A DNA stretch of 16,899 bases from Gammaproteobacteria bacterium. Lineage in GTDB: Bacteria; Pseudomonadota; Gammaproteobacteria; SZUA-152. A program made the position numbers and the translations under genes. Shown here piece after piece: positions 8,069 to 15,889 of this stretch. Each line of letters opens with the position of its first letter. The first letter of the stretch is position 1. The notes under the pieces are model-generated. The model saw only the letters and a program-made list of their open reading frames with translations. It ran no database searches and was not told the DNA's origin. The stretch covers positions 1 through 16,899 of the forward strand of contig JAUWLO010000020.1 in NCBI GenBank assembly GCA_030613605.1, written 5' to 3'.

Positions 8069-8500
8069 ATGTCACACTGGCAACATTACGAACATGAAGC
8101 GGATATTGGCATCGAGGGCATCGGTGCCAGCATAGAGGTTGCCTTTATACAAGCGGCCCTGGCGCTCACGGCGGTGATCACCGAACCGAAAAATGTCTCG
8201 CCAGAATCGGAAGTTGAGATTAGTTGCGAAGCACCCAATGACGAGCTGCTGTTTGTCGACTGGTTGAATGCCCTGATTTTTGAAATGGCAGACCGCAAGA
8301 TGTTATTCAGTCGATTTGATGTGGAAATTACTTCACAGCAACCACATGCCAGCTCTCTGCATGCAAAAGTCTGGGGAGAAATGATCGATCAGGCCAGGCA
8401 TCAGCCCGTGGTTGAAATCAAAGGCGCCACTTACACCACACTGCAGGTTTATGAAGATAGTGACCACATTTGGCATGCGCAAACGGTAGTAGATGTCTAA
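8069..8500 (+). CDS. Archease, RtcB ligase-activating protein
   Basis: Archease speeds RtcB guanylylation and turnover and broadens its nucleotide use. This 143-residue protein has the family opening YEHEADIGIEGIG (7-19), in which the acidic Asp12 position binds metal. The amphipathic AFIQAALALTAVIT helix, the LLFVDWLNALIFEMA segment (60-74), the IKGATY motif (117-122) and the C-terminal TVVDV, with the conserved penultimate Asp142, complete the fold. The length matches the family (about 140). The ribosome site is weak, but the conserved N-terminus fixes the start. It lies 51 bases before rtcB on the same strand, the usual partner arrangement. The upstream 183 bases show no convincing sigma54 site. 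Confidence 0.92.
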   Translation: MSHWQHYEHEADIGIEGIGASIEVAFIQAALALTAVITEPKNVSPESEVEISCEAPNDELLFVDWLNALIFEMADRKMLFSRFDVEITSQQPHASSLHAKVWGEMIDQARHQPVVEIKGATYTTLQVYEDSDHIWHAQTVVDV

Positions 8501-8551
8501 TGTTAATAAGCTAAAGTTAACTAATAGAACAAATGTTTAGGTGAGGCCGAC

Positions 8552-9982
8552 ATGGACCTACAGCTTTTCAAACGCCAGGATGAATATACCTGGTGCATAG
8601 AACCCACGGGCAAGATGCGCGTCCCGGCCATCATCTATGCCGATGAGCCGTTAATGCGCGACATGGATCACAAGGTCTATGAGCAAATCACCAACGTTGC
8701 CACCCTGCCCGGTATTGTCAAAGCGGCCTATGCCATGCCCGATGCTCATTGGGGTTATGGTTTTCCCATTGGTGGCGTTGCCGCATTTGATGCAGAGCAA
8801 GACGGTGTGGTGTCCGCCGGTGGTGTTGGTTTTGACATCTCCTGTGGTGTTCGCACGTTACGCACTGGATTGCGAAGCAGAGATATAGAGCAGGTTAAAA
8901 AGAAACTGGCCGATCAGCTGTATCGTGATATTCCCGCGGGTTTGGGAAGCACAGGTCATATCCATCTCAATCCTCAACAAATGAATGCCATGCTAATGGG
9001 AGGCGCGCGTTGGGCGGTGGAACAAGGTTTCGGCACCGAAGATGACCTACGTTACACCGAGGAACACGGTTGTATGTCGGGTGCGGAACCAGCCCAGGTG
9101 TCGGAGAAAGCCAAACATCGTCAACGCAACGAGATGGGCACTTTGGGTTCTGGCAATCACTACCTTGAAGTGCAAAAGGTTGAAACGATTTATGACGAAG
9201 AGGCAGGCAATGCCTTTGGTCTAAATGAAGGCGATGTTGTAGTGAGCATTCATTGTGGATCACGTGGTCTGGGGCATCAAATTGGCACAGAGTTTCTTCG
9301 CTCCATGGCTATTAGTGCTGCAGAGCATGAGATAAAACTTCCAGATCGTGAGTTGGCCTGTGCTCCGATTAAATCGTCCATTGGCCACAACTATTTGGGT
9401 GCCATGCGTGCCGGTATTAACTGTGCACTGGCCAATCGGCAAATCATCACGCATTTAACACGACAGGCCTTTGCCCATGTTATACCCGATGTGGAACTCA
9501 GTCTGCTCTATGACGTGTCGCATAACACCTGCAAAGAAGAAACACACACTATACAGGGCAAAGAACGTCGCCTGTTTGTCCATCGCAAGGGGGCAACCCG
9601 CGCCTTCGGTCCTGGGCATCCTGATATTCCGGAAGAGTTTCGTCGTATTGGTCAGCCGGTATTAATTGGTGGTTCCATGGGTACAGCCTCCTACATTCTC
9701 ACCGGTACTCAAGAAAGTGAGCAACGTGCCTTTAGCTCTGCCTGTCATGGTGCGGGGCGTGCCATGAGTCGTCATAAAGCAAAAAAACAATGGCATGGAA
9801 GGCAATTGATTGATGAGCTGGCCGCGGAAGGCATTGAAATTCGTAGTCCAAGTCTACGTGGTATTGCCGAAGAGGCGCCCGGTGCCTATAAAGATGTTTC
9901 TGCCGTTGTCGACGCCGCTGATCACTCTGGCCTGGCACGCAAGGTCGCACGACTCAAGCCCTTGATCTGCATTAAGGGATGA
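8552..9982 (+). CDS. rtcB: RtcB, tRNA-splicing/RNA-repair ligase (GTP-dependent 3'-5' ligase)
   Basis: RtcB joins a 2',3'-cyclic phosphate or 3'-phosphate RNA end to a 5'-OH end through a covalent histidine-GMP, using Mn2+. The metal ligands are all visible at almost the archaeal numbering: Asp95 and Cys98 in GFDISCGVR, His203 in GSGNHYLE, His234 in SIHCGSRG, His324 in DVSHNTCK. The guanylylated residue is His399 in SSACHGAGRAMSR. At 476 residues it is the long archaeal/eukaryotic-length form rather than the roughly 408-residue E. coli form. This fits its pairing with archease, which E. coli lacks. The ribosome site AGGTGAGG precedes the ATG. No rtcA cyclase and no rtcR activator gene occur in the window, so repair of broken tRNA or rRNA is the likely job. 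The gene converges on the Old Yellow Enzyme gene. Confidence 0.97.
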   Translation: MDLQLFKRQDEYTWCIEPTGKMRVPAIIYADEPLMRDMDHKVYEQITNVATLPGIVKAAYAMPDAHWGYGFPIGGVAAFDAEQDGVVSAGGVGFDISCGVRTLRTGLRSRDIEQVKKKLADQLYRDIPAGLGSTGHIHLNPQQMNAMLMGGARWAVEQGFGTEDDLRYTEEHGCMSGAEPAQVSEKAKHRQRNEMGTLGSGNHYLEVQKVETIYDEEAGNAFGLNEGDVVVSIHCGSRGLGHQIGTEFLRSMAISAAEHEIKLPDRELACAPIKSSIGHNYLGAMRAGINCALANRQIITHLTRQAFAHVIPDVELSLLYDVSHNTCKEETHTIQGKERRLFVHRKGATRAFGPGHPDIPEEFRRIGQPVLIGGSMGTASYILTGTQESEQRAFSSACHGAGRAMSRHKAKKQWHGRQLIDELAAEGIEIRSPSLRGIAEEAPGAYKDVSAVVDAADHSGLARKVARLKPLICIKG

Positions 9983-10012
9983 GTAATGTCGTCAATTCGT
10001 TTTGTTCTGCTA

Positions 10013-10037
10013 AACAACCTGTTAAGTAAAAGTTGTT
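10013..10037. terminator. Possible weak hairpin between rtcB and the convergent reductase gene
   Basis: AACAAC and GTTGTT form a six-base inverted repeat with a 13-base loop in the 62-base convergent gap. There is no G/C-rich stem and no clear T-run on either side, so this is weak support for a terminator. Confidence 0.2.
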
Positions 10038-10044
10038 CAAGTCA

Positions 10045-11109
10045 TTAGCGTTTTGCCATCTTATATTGGTTTGGCCAATCGATATCGATGTGTAATGCTC
10101 GTGCTGCATGTAACGGCCAGTAAGGATCACGCAAAAACTCGCGCCCCATGATCACAACATCTGCCAGGCCAGTGGCAATGATGTGTTCTGCCTGGACCGG
10201 GTCGGTGATGATACCCACTGCGCCCGTTGCAACATTCGCCTCATGGCGAATGGTGGTTGCGAATGGTGTCTGATAACCAGGACCAGCCGGTATTGTTGCA
10301 TCAAAGACCAATCCACCGCTGGAACAATCAATAAGATCAATACCACTATCTTTAAGTAGACAAGCCAATTTAATAGATTGTTCTAAGTCCCAACCACCCT
10401 CCACCCAGTCTGTAGTCGAGATGCGTACGAACACTGGCAAGTGATCTGGCCATACCTTACGCACGGCTTCGACGACACGAAGTGGAAAGCGGCTGCGATT
10501 TTCAAACGTACCACCATATTCATCCTGACGTTGATTGCTCAGTGGCGAAAGAAATTCATGTAATAAATAACCATGAGCCATATGGATCTCGACAACATCA
10601 AACCCTGCCTCTTGTGCACGTTGGGCGGCAGTGATGAAGCTTGTCACCACGTTGTCGATATCAGAAATGTTCATGCCGCGGGGTTCGGTGTGCGCTGCGG
10701 TAAATGCTAAGGCACTCGGAGCCAGGGGTTGCCAGCCGCCTTCAGTGGGAGGTATCGGTTTGCCACCGAGCCAGGGTCTATTGGTGCAAGCCTTTCGACC
10801 AGCGTGGGCAAGCTGAATCGCTGCTACGCTACCCTGTGCCTTGATGAATTCGGTAATGGGTTTTAATGCGTCGACATGATGACCATCCCACAAACCCAAA
10901 TCCGCCGGTGAAATACGGCCCTCCGGACAAACCGCCGTTGCCTCAACGATAATCAAACCAGCTCCGCCTACCGCACGGCCACCATAATGGACCAGGTGCC
11001 AGTGATCAGCTACCCCATCGCTGGCCGAATATTGGCACATAGGCGATACGAAGATGCGATTGCGAAATTCGAGTTCACGCAAACGAAATGAAGAAAACAG
11101 CCTGGCCAT
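10045..11109 (-). CDS. Old Yellow Enzyme family NADH:flavin oxidoreductase (YqjM/XenA type)
   Basis: This 354-residue FMN-dependent ene-reductase has a TIM-barrel fold. The YqjM/XenA class marks are clear: SPMCQYS with Cys25 and Tyr27 near the flavin, the substrate-binding pair His176 and His179 in IHMAHGYLLHEFLSP, and the FMN-site strands GAVGII and VVIMGREFLRDP near the C-terminus (297-329). The class reduces activated C=C bonds, nitro compounds and quinone-like electrophiles with NAD(P)H. The physiological substrate is usually unknown, but a detoxification or oxidative-stress role is common. ATG 11109 has AGAGG seven bases upstream and is preferred over the GTG one codon earlier. It is the last gene of the minus-strand chaperone run, 61 bases after the YbhB-like gene. 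Confidence 0.92.
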   Translation of the reverse strand: MARLFSSFRLRELEFRNRIFVSPMCQYSASDGVADHWHLVHYGGRAVGGAGLIIVEATAVCPEGRISPADLGLWDGHHVDALKPITEFIKAQGSVAAIQLAHAGRKACTNRPWLGGKPIPPTEGGWQPLAPSALAFTAAHTEPRGMNISDIDNVVTSFITAAQRAQEAGFDVVEIHMAHGYLLHEFLSPLSNQRQDEYGGTFENRSRFPLRVVEAVRKVWPDHLPVFVRISTTDWVEGGWDLEQSIKLACLLKDSGIDLIDCSSGGLVFDATIPAGPGYQTPFATTIRHEANVATGAVGIITDPVQAEHIIATGLADVVIMGREFLRDPYWPLHAARALHIDIDWPNQYKMAKR

Positions 11110-11170
11110 CACATAGCCTCTAGTTTAATCAGATAACAAATGATCGCGATATCCGTATTCATATTTGCGA

Positions 11171-11647
11171 CTAGCTGGACTTTACATAGGTACCCATCAG
11201 TGTTGCTTCAGCAATAACATGTCCTTTCATTGCTGCTTCAGCCATTGCCTTGGTGGGCCTGGTCATTCCAGTTAACGTTGCATCCAGGGCATACAATTTA
11301 TGGAAATATCGGTGACGACCAATAGGCGGGCATGCGCCCTCGTAGCAAGAGTTGTTCCAGTCATTTAAACCTTCTTCTGAACCAGACGGAAGATTTTTCG
11401 AAGACGCACCTTCAGCAAGAGTTGTTGTAGTTGTTGGTATGTTAATAAGAACCCAGTGGACCCAGGTCACTGTGGGCGCCTTGGGATCCGGCGCATCTGG
11501 ATCATCAACTATTAACACCATACTGCGGGCAGCCTCCGGAATACCCGACCATTCTAATGGTGGAGAAATATTTTCACCTTCACACGTATACCTTGGTGGA
11601 ATTTCTCCTCCCTGGGTGAAGACAGAAGATCCAAGCGTTAGCGCCAT
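11171..11647 (-). CDS. YbhB/YbcL-type phosphatidylethanolamine-binding-like protein (PEBP family)
   Basis: This 158-residue protein is the same length as E. coli YbhB. The family hallmarks are present: the early SSVFTQGGEIPPRYTCEG region, the ligand-site DDPDAPDPKAP loop (47-57), VHWVLINIP (63-71), and the late GRHRYFHKLYALD segment equivalent to the GxHRY motif. There is no signal peptide, so it is cytoplasmic. The bacterial family is related to Raf-kinase inhibitor proteins, but its role in bacteria is not settled. The ribosome site GGAGGGA is strong. It lies between the 116-residue gene (120-base gap) and the reductase gene. Its place next to Hsp20 suggests co-regulation with stress genes, which is inference. 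Confidence 0.92.
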   Translation of the reverse strand: MALTLGSSVFTQGGEIPPRYTCEGENISPPLEWSGIPEAARSMVLIVDDPDAPDPKAPTVTWVHWVLINIPTTTTTLAEGASSKNLPSGSEEGLNDWNNSCYEGACPPIGRHRYFHKLYALDATLTGMTRPTKAMAEAAMKGHVIAEATLMGTYVKSS

Positions 11648-11767
11648 CGCTCCCTCCGCTCATATGTTTATTTGCAGTTATAAGATTAAACAACCACCTG
11701 CCATCGTCAGTATCCATGACATGCTACGCAAAATAGTATCGCGTCCAATATTTTTTGAGATCGTCAA

Positions 11768-12118
11768 TCAACTCCCTGCTCCGATCACCTTAAGAAAAGA
11801 ATCGGAAAGTTCTCCGCGTCCCGCTCTGTCAATGATCTGTTCTGCCACCTGGGCGATTTCCGATAAAGTGCCAGTGAAAATTACCATATGAAGTTGCAGC
11901 ATCACTGGTGCATCGGCAATGGGGTTACTGGTATTGCGATGCTCTGGTGGAAGAAATACCATGCGTATCTCTTCCACTTCGTTGGGAATCTTTTCACATT
12001 CGCCACCGGGAGCAACAAACTCAAACAACTCTTCAGGACTGTGAAGCGGTACACTTTCTTCCTTGAACTTATAGTCCCCGGCATTAGCGGTGAATTCCAC
12101 GGTAAGAATCGGTTTCAT
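11768..12118 (-). CDS. Uncharacterised 116-residue protein in the chaperone run
   Basis: I do not recognise this protein. It has 116 residues, no signal peptide and no membrane segment. It starts with a beta-strand-like MKPILTVEFTANAG, followed by an acidic central part with a Gly-Gly-Glu-Cys loop (38-41) and EVEEIRMVFLPPE (48-60). A strand PVMLQLHMVIFTG (71-83) and a long helix LSEIAQVAEQIIDRAG (85-100) follow. The order of strands and the final helix suggests a small mixed alpha/beta fold. It is a real gene: it has a strong GGAGG ribosome site eight bases before the ATG and starts only 26 bases after the Hsp20 stop. Co-expression with Hsp20 and the YbhB-like protein is likely. Function is unknown. 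Confidence 0.75.
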   Translation of the reverse strand: MKPILTVEFTANAGDYKFKEESVPLHSPEELFEFVAPGGECEKIPNEVEEIRMVFLPPEHRNTSNPIADAPVMLQLHMVIFTGTLSEIAQVAEQIIDRAGRGELSDSFLKVIGAGS

Positions 12119-12144
12119 GTTACCTCCGCTTTACTTTGTGTTAC

Positions 12145-12639
12145 TTACTCCACTTTAATTGTACGGCGTTTAGCCTTCTCGACCTTGGGTAAGGTGAGCT
12201 CTAAAATCCCGTCTTTGAATTTCGCTTTTGCCTTCTCTTCATTGACTTCAGAAGGCAAGGTCAGTGTGCGCGAATACGAGCCTCGTGAGATTTCACATCG
12301 GTAAACATCGCCCTTTTCCTCTTTCTCTTCATGGCTGATGCTGCCCTGGATAGTGACGGTGTTCTTTGTCACCGAGATATCGAGGTCTTTTTTGTCGACG
12401 CCGGGCAGTTCTGCTTTGACGACAATCTCATGGTCACGTTCGATTACGTCCACCTTGGGCATTTTCCCTTCAAATGGCGCAGCCAATTCACCCCAGGACG
12501 GGCGAGGCCAGTGAAACGGACGCATCCACCCCGATGAAAAAGGGCTTTCAAACAATCGATCCATTTCTTCAAATGGGCTCATAACTCGAGTTGGCTGTGC
12601 TTTTTGAATGTCTTTTTTTGTTTCCTTCTCTTTGCTCAT
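12145..12639 (-). CDS. Hsp20-family small heat-shock protein
   Basis: An ATP-independent holdase of 164 residues that keeps unfolding proteins soluble for DnaK/DnaJ. It has a charged N-terminal arm (1-20) and an aromatic-rich segment with several Trp and Phe (28-50). The alpha-crystallin domain runs from about 60 to 154, with ELPGVDKKD (77-85) and the near-C-terminal consensus FKDGILELTLPK (141-152). The tail carries an I-x-V anchor (Ile161, Val163) that docks neighbouring subunits in oligomers. The ribosome site AGGAGAG is seven bases from the ATG. It is 182 bases downstream of dnaJ, so it may have its own promoter, and 26 bases before the 116-residue gene. Confidence 0.95.
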   Translation of the reverse strand: MSKEKETKKDIQKAQPTRVMSPFEEMDRLFESPFSSGWMRPFHWPRPSWGELAAPFEGKMPKVDVIERDHEIVVKAELPGVDKKDLDISVTKNTVTIQGSISHEEKEEKGDVYRCEISRGSYSRTLTLPSEVNEEKAKAKFKDGILELTLPKVEKAKRRTIKVE

Positions 12640-12683
12640 GTCATGCTCTCCTTTTTGAACAAGTTGATTAAACTTTTATCGTG

Positions 12684-12689
12684 TTTATA
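12684..12689 (-). promoter_or_regulatory. Possible -10 element in the 182-base dnaJ-hsp20 gap
   Basis: The 182-base stretch 12640-12821 holds no gene. TATAAA on the minus strand at 12689-12684 would start a transcript about 40 bases before hsp20. The -35 side (TCAGGA at 17 bases) is poor, and no CTTGAAA/CCCCAT heat-shock sigma32 pair is visible. A structured leader is discussed in the findings. Evidence for an independent hsp20 promoter is therefore weak. Confidence 0.2.
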
Positions 12690-12821
12690 CCAACCTGGTG
12701 CTTAATTCCTGAGTAAAAGGTACAAATATTCTCCTTTATTCGTTGCCTGTTACATTTATCCCACACCTCAATTATAGACGTTCTCGACAGAGGTGAAGTT
12801 AAGATCAACGTTAACCTACAG

Positions 12822-13952
12822 CTATTTCCACCAACGTTTTTTCTGATTATTGCCTGGCCCTAGTGCACGTATTTGTTCATACAGGGCGCGTTCTTCGGCT
12901 GAAGTTTTTTCCGGCACGTGTATTTGTATGCGGAGATTGAGATCACCATGGCCATGTCCCCTGAAGTTGGGTAAACCTTTACCCCGAAGGCGCAATACCT
13001 CATCCGGTTGGGTCCCTGCCGGGATGGTGACATCCACTTCCCCTTCCAGGGTCGGTACCTTTAGTTTGGCACCAAGCACGGCATCAACCACATTTAGGGT
13101 CTCACGTCGCCATAGGTCCGAACCTGAACGTTCGAAACGTGCATCTCTTGAGCTTCGTACTACCACAAAAAGATCACCCGGCGGTGCACCCGGTTCATCA
13201 CTCGGCATGCCATGGCCCTGGATACGCAAAGAGGTTGCCTCATCGATACCCTTGGGAATATGTAGCTTAAGGGTCTCATCCTTTTCAACCTGACCTCTGC
13301 CATGACAATCCTTGCAGGGATGTTCGAGGAAAGTGCCCTGACCCTGACAATCAGGGCAAATAGTAATCTGTTGAAAACGGACACTGCCTTTTTCCTGTTT
13401 CTGATCACGGGTAATAACCTTGCGTCCGCTTCCTCCACAGGTTTCACACTTGCGTGGTTCTGTTCCTGGCTCGGCACCAGAACCGGAACAGGTTGGACAG
13501 CTAACCAGGCGTGCAAAATGGACCGTTTCATCACCTCCGGTATTGATGCGCTCTAACGGTACAACCAGATGGACTTCAAGATCCTGACCCCGAACGGGGC
13601 CCCTGCGATGTCGGCCAAACAAATCGCCAAACATGCCCCCACCGAAATCAAATCCAAATCCTGAATCACCGAAAATATCACCAAAGTCGATGTTGGCAAA
13701 CAGGTCTTCAGCACTGAAGCCTTCTACACCGGCAAAACCACCCGTATCGTACTGAGCGCGTTTCTTGGGATCGGAAAGTATCCCATATGCCTCTGCTATC
13801 TCTTTGAATTTTTCTTCCGCATCCGGCGCCTTATTGCGATCTGGATGGTATTTCAGGGCCAGGGAACGAAAAGCATCCTTAATAGTTTTTTGATCGGCAT
13901 CGCGCGCGATACCTAGTACCTCGTAATAATCGCGCTGTGTGGTTGTGGCCAT
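12822..13952 (-). CDS. dnaJ: DnaJ, Hsp40 co-chaperone (type I)
   Basis: DnaJ delivers substrates to DnaK and stimulates its ATPase. From ATG 13952 the protein is 376 residues, the usual length. It has a J domain (about 7-70) with the essential His-Pro-Asp at 36-38, and a Gly/Phe region (72-117) with three F-G-D-like repeats. A zinc domain follows with all four C-x-x-C-x-G-x-G motifs (152-159, 169-176, 199-206, 213-220). Two C-terminal substrate-binding domains complete the type I layout. The spacer between zinc motifs 2 and 3 is 22 residues, longer than the 14 of E. coli. A TTG five codons earlier is an alternative start; neither has a clear ribosome site, so translation may be coupled to dnaK, whose stop is 29 bases upstream. 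No grpE or hrcA adjoins. Confidence 0.95.
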   Translation of the reverse strand: MATTTQRDYYEVLGIARDADQKTIKDAFRSLALKYHPDRNKAPDAEEKFKEIAEAYGILSDPKKRAQYDTGGFAGVEGFSAEDLFANIDFGDIFGDSGFGFDFGGGMFGDLFGRHRRGPVRGQDLEVHLVVPLERINTGGDETVHFARLVSCPTCSGSGAEPGTEPRKCETCGGSGRKVITRDQKQEKGSVRFQQITICPDCQGQGTFLEHPCKDCHGRGQVEKDETLKLHIPKGIDEATSLRIQGHGMPSDEPGAPPGDLFVVVRSSRDARFERSGSDLWRRETLNVVDAVLGAKLKVPTLEGEVDVTIPAGTQPDEVLRLRGKGLPNFRGHGHGDLNLRIQIHVPEKTSAEERALYEQIRALGPGNNQKKRWWK

Positions 13953-13981
13953 TATTTGTGTACGCAAGTCGTCGTTTGAGA

Positions 13982-15844
13982 TTAATGAGTCTCTTCATAA
14001 TCAGCGTCGACGACACGCCCTCTCGAACCGGAACCGGAAGGCCTTGCACCGCCAGGCGGCTCTTCATACTTGCGTTCTTTGTAGACATTTTCTGCACCGG
14101 GAGTTTGTGAATATATGGAAACCCCGGCTTCTTTCAGTAGTTCCCCTAATGCTTCCGCGCGCTCTTTTGCCAGGCCTACATCTTTTTTCTCCAGGGCCTC
14201 ATGGGTTTCACGAAGACCTTGTTCAATCTTGTTTTTCATTTCGTCGGTCAGTTTGTCGCTGAAGTCGGCAAGCATTTTTTCACCCTGATAGCAGATGGCA
14301 TCGGCTGCATTGAGATCATCTGCCTGATCACGACGTTTTTTATCTGCTTCAGCGTACTGCTCGGCCTCCTTGACCATCCGTTCTTTTTCGTCTTCCTTAA
14401 GTCGCGTTGAGCCAGTAATGGAGATCGATTGTGATTTTCCTGTTGCCTGATCTTTTGCATTCACATTAAGAATGCCGTTGGCATCGATATCAAAAGTCAC
14501 ATCAATTTTGGGTACTCCACGTGGTGCGGGAGGTAACCCGCCCAGATTAAATTCTCCCAGGGTGACATTATCACTCGCCATGGGCCGCTCACCTTGATAA
14601 ACATGTACGGTTACCGAACTCTGCATATCCGCCGCAGTGGTGAAGGTCTCGGTATGTTTTACGGGGATAGGCGTATTTCGGGTAATCAGTGAGGTTGCAA
14701 CATCGCCCAGAGTTTCTATGCCTAAGGTTAGTGGGGTAACGTCCACCAGCACGATGTCACTCACTTCACCACTCAATACTCCAGCCTGAATTGCAGCACC
14801 ACTGGCCACGCACTCCATGGGATCAACCCCCATTTCTGCCTGACGCCCAAATAAATCTTCGAAGAACTTACGTACGGCGGGCATGCGTGTAGGGCCACCC
14901 ACAAAGATAACGCGGTCAATATCTTTGGGTTTGATACCGGCATCGCTAAGTGCCTGTTCTACCGGTTGGCGGCAACGCTCGATCACTTCACGGACCTGAC
15001 GCTCCAAATCCGTTCGGGTGAGGTCAAGTTCCAGGTGAATCGATTCACCACCTAGCGCCGTGATATAAGGCAGACTGATATGGGTTACGGTGCTGGTGGA
15101 TAACTCGATCTTGGCGATCTCAGCCGCTTCACGTAAGCGCGCGGTGGCCTTCGGGTCATTGTGTAAATCTGCACCTGACTCATGTTGAAAACGCTCCATC
15201 AAATTATTGAGTAGTAGCTGATCCATGTCGGTACCACCCAGTTGAGTATCGCCACTGGTGGCCTTGACTTCGAACACGCCCTTGCCGAATTCCATGATCG
15301 TCACATCAAGCGTACCGCCGCCGAAATCGACCACCGCAATACGCAGATCTTCATCGGCGCGATCCAGCCCATAAGCCAGCGATGCCGCCGTCGGTTCATT
15401 CACCAGGCGAGCAACGTCAATGCCCGCTATCTTACAGGCGTCTTTGGTGGCACTTCTTTGGTTGTCATCAAAATAGGCAGGTACGGTAACCACGGCCTTC
15501 TCTACTGTTTCACCCAAGAAGGCCTCGGCATCGCGTTTGATTTTTTGTAACAAAAAGGCGGAGAGTTGCTCAGGTGTGAACTCGTGACCTCGTAGATTGG
15601 TCTTACCCTTCCGCCCCATTTTGCGTTTAAAACCGGTAGCAGTTCCTTCGGGATTGGACGAGGCTTGGCGGCGCGCCGGCTCACCGATCAATGTTTGACC
15701 ATCAGAAGTTATTGCAACAAAACTGGGGAAAGCCTTACCGCCGAGACTGATACCTTCGGCACTGGGAATAATGATGGGTCTTCCGCCTCGTAATACAGCG
15801 GCGGCAGAGTTTGACGTACCTAGATCAATACCAATGATTGCCAT
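13982..15844 (-). CDS. dnaK: DnaK, Hsp70 chaperone paralogue of Gram-positive/archaeal type
   Basis: This 620-residue Hsp70 has ATP-site motifs IDLGTSNS (6-13), VVDFGGGT (171-178), GDTQLGG with the autophosphorylation-site Thr200, and VGGPTRMP. The interdomain linker is VDVTPLTLG. The substrate domain, helical lid and acidic tail ending VVDADYEETH are complete. Odd: between Arg74 and the TVPAYF motif (Thr120) there are 46 residues against 70 in E. coli DnaK. This is the N-terminal-quarter insert that Gram-negative DnaK has and Gram-positive and archaeal forms lack. A separate four-residue gain sits after AEG (31-39). The ribosome site AGGAG precedes the ATG. It lies 29 bases before dnaJ, with no grpE in view. 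It is probably an acquired extra copy, with a standard DnaK elsewhere in the genome. Confidence 0.95.
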   Translation of the reverse strand: MAIIGIDLGTSNSAAAVLRGGRPIIIPSAEGISLGGKAFPSFVAITSDGQTLIGEPARRQASSNPEGTATGFKRKMGRKGKTNLRGHEFTPEQLSAFLLQKIKRDAEAFLGETVEKAVVTVPAYFDDNQRSATKDACKIAGIDVARLVNEPTAASLAYGLDRADEDLRIAVVDFGGGTLDVTIMEFGKGVFEVKATSGDTQLGGTDMDQLLLNNLMERFQHESGADLHNDPKATARLREAAEIAKIELSTSTVTHISLPYITALGGESIHLELDLTRTDLERQVREVIERCRQPVEQALSDAGIKPKDIDRVIFVGGPTRMPAVRKFFEDLFGRQAEMGVDPMECVASGAAIQAGVLSGEVSDIVLVDVTPLTLGIETLGDVATSLITRNTPIPVKHTETFTTAADMQSSVTVHVYQGERPMASDNVTLGEFNLGGLPPAPRGVPKIDVTFDIDANGILNVNAKDQATGKSQSISITGSTRLKEDEKERMVKEAEQYAEADKKRRDQADDLNAADAICYQGEKMLADFSDKLTDEMKNKIEQGLRETHEALEKKDVGLAKERAEALGELLKEAGVSIYSQTPGAENVYKERKYEEPPGGARPSGSGSRGRVVDADYEETH

Positions 15845-15889
15845 ACTAGCTCCTATTTTTATTTTTTAATGACTGCAAGAAAAGATCTG

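Noticed and set aside
8967..9263. A 98-codon minus-strand open frame
   Set aside because: It is fully antisense to rtcB, whose catalytic residues are encoded across the same stretch.
11648..11767. A 14-codon minus-strand frame (MSWILTMAGGCLIL) between the 116-residue and YbhB-like genes
   Set aside because: It lacks a ribosome site and is short enough to arise by chance; the rest of this 120-base gap shows nothing recognisable.
11352..11891. A 179-codon plus-strand open frame
   Set aside because: It lies antisense across the YbhB-like gene and the 116-residue gene, both of which have strong ribosome sites and sensible protein sequence. The antisense product shows no recognisable motif.
12702..12736. 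Micro-frame of seven codons (TTG start, AAGGAG upstream) in the dnaJ-hsp20 gap
   Set aside because: It is too short to judge, has a non-ATG start and shows no run of regulatory codons typical of leader peptides.
13939..14262. A 107-codon plus-strand open frame over the dnaJ-dnaK junction
   Set aside because: It is antisense to well-supported dnaK and dnaJ coding sequence and its product has no domain-like pattern.
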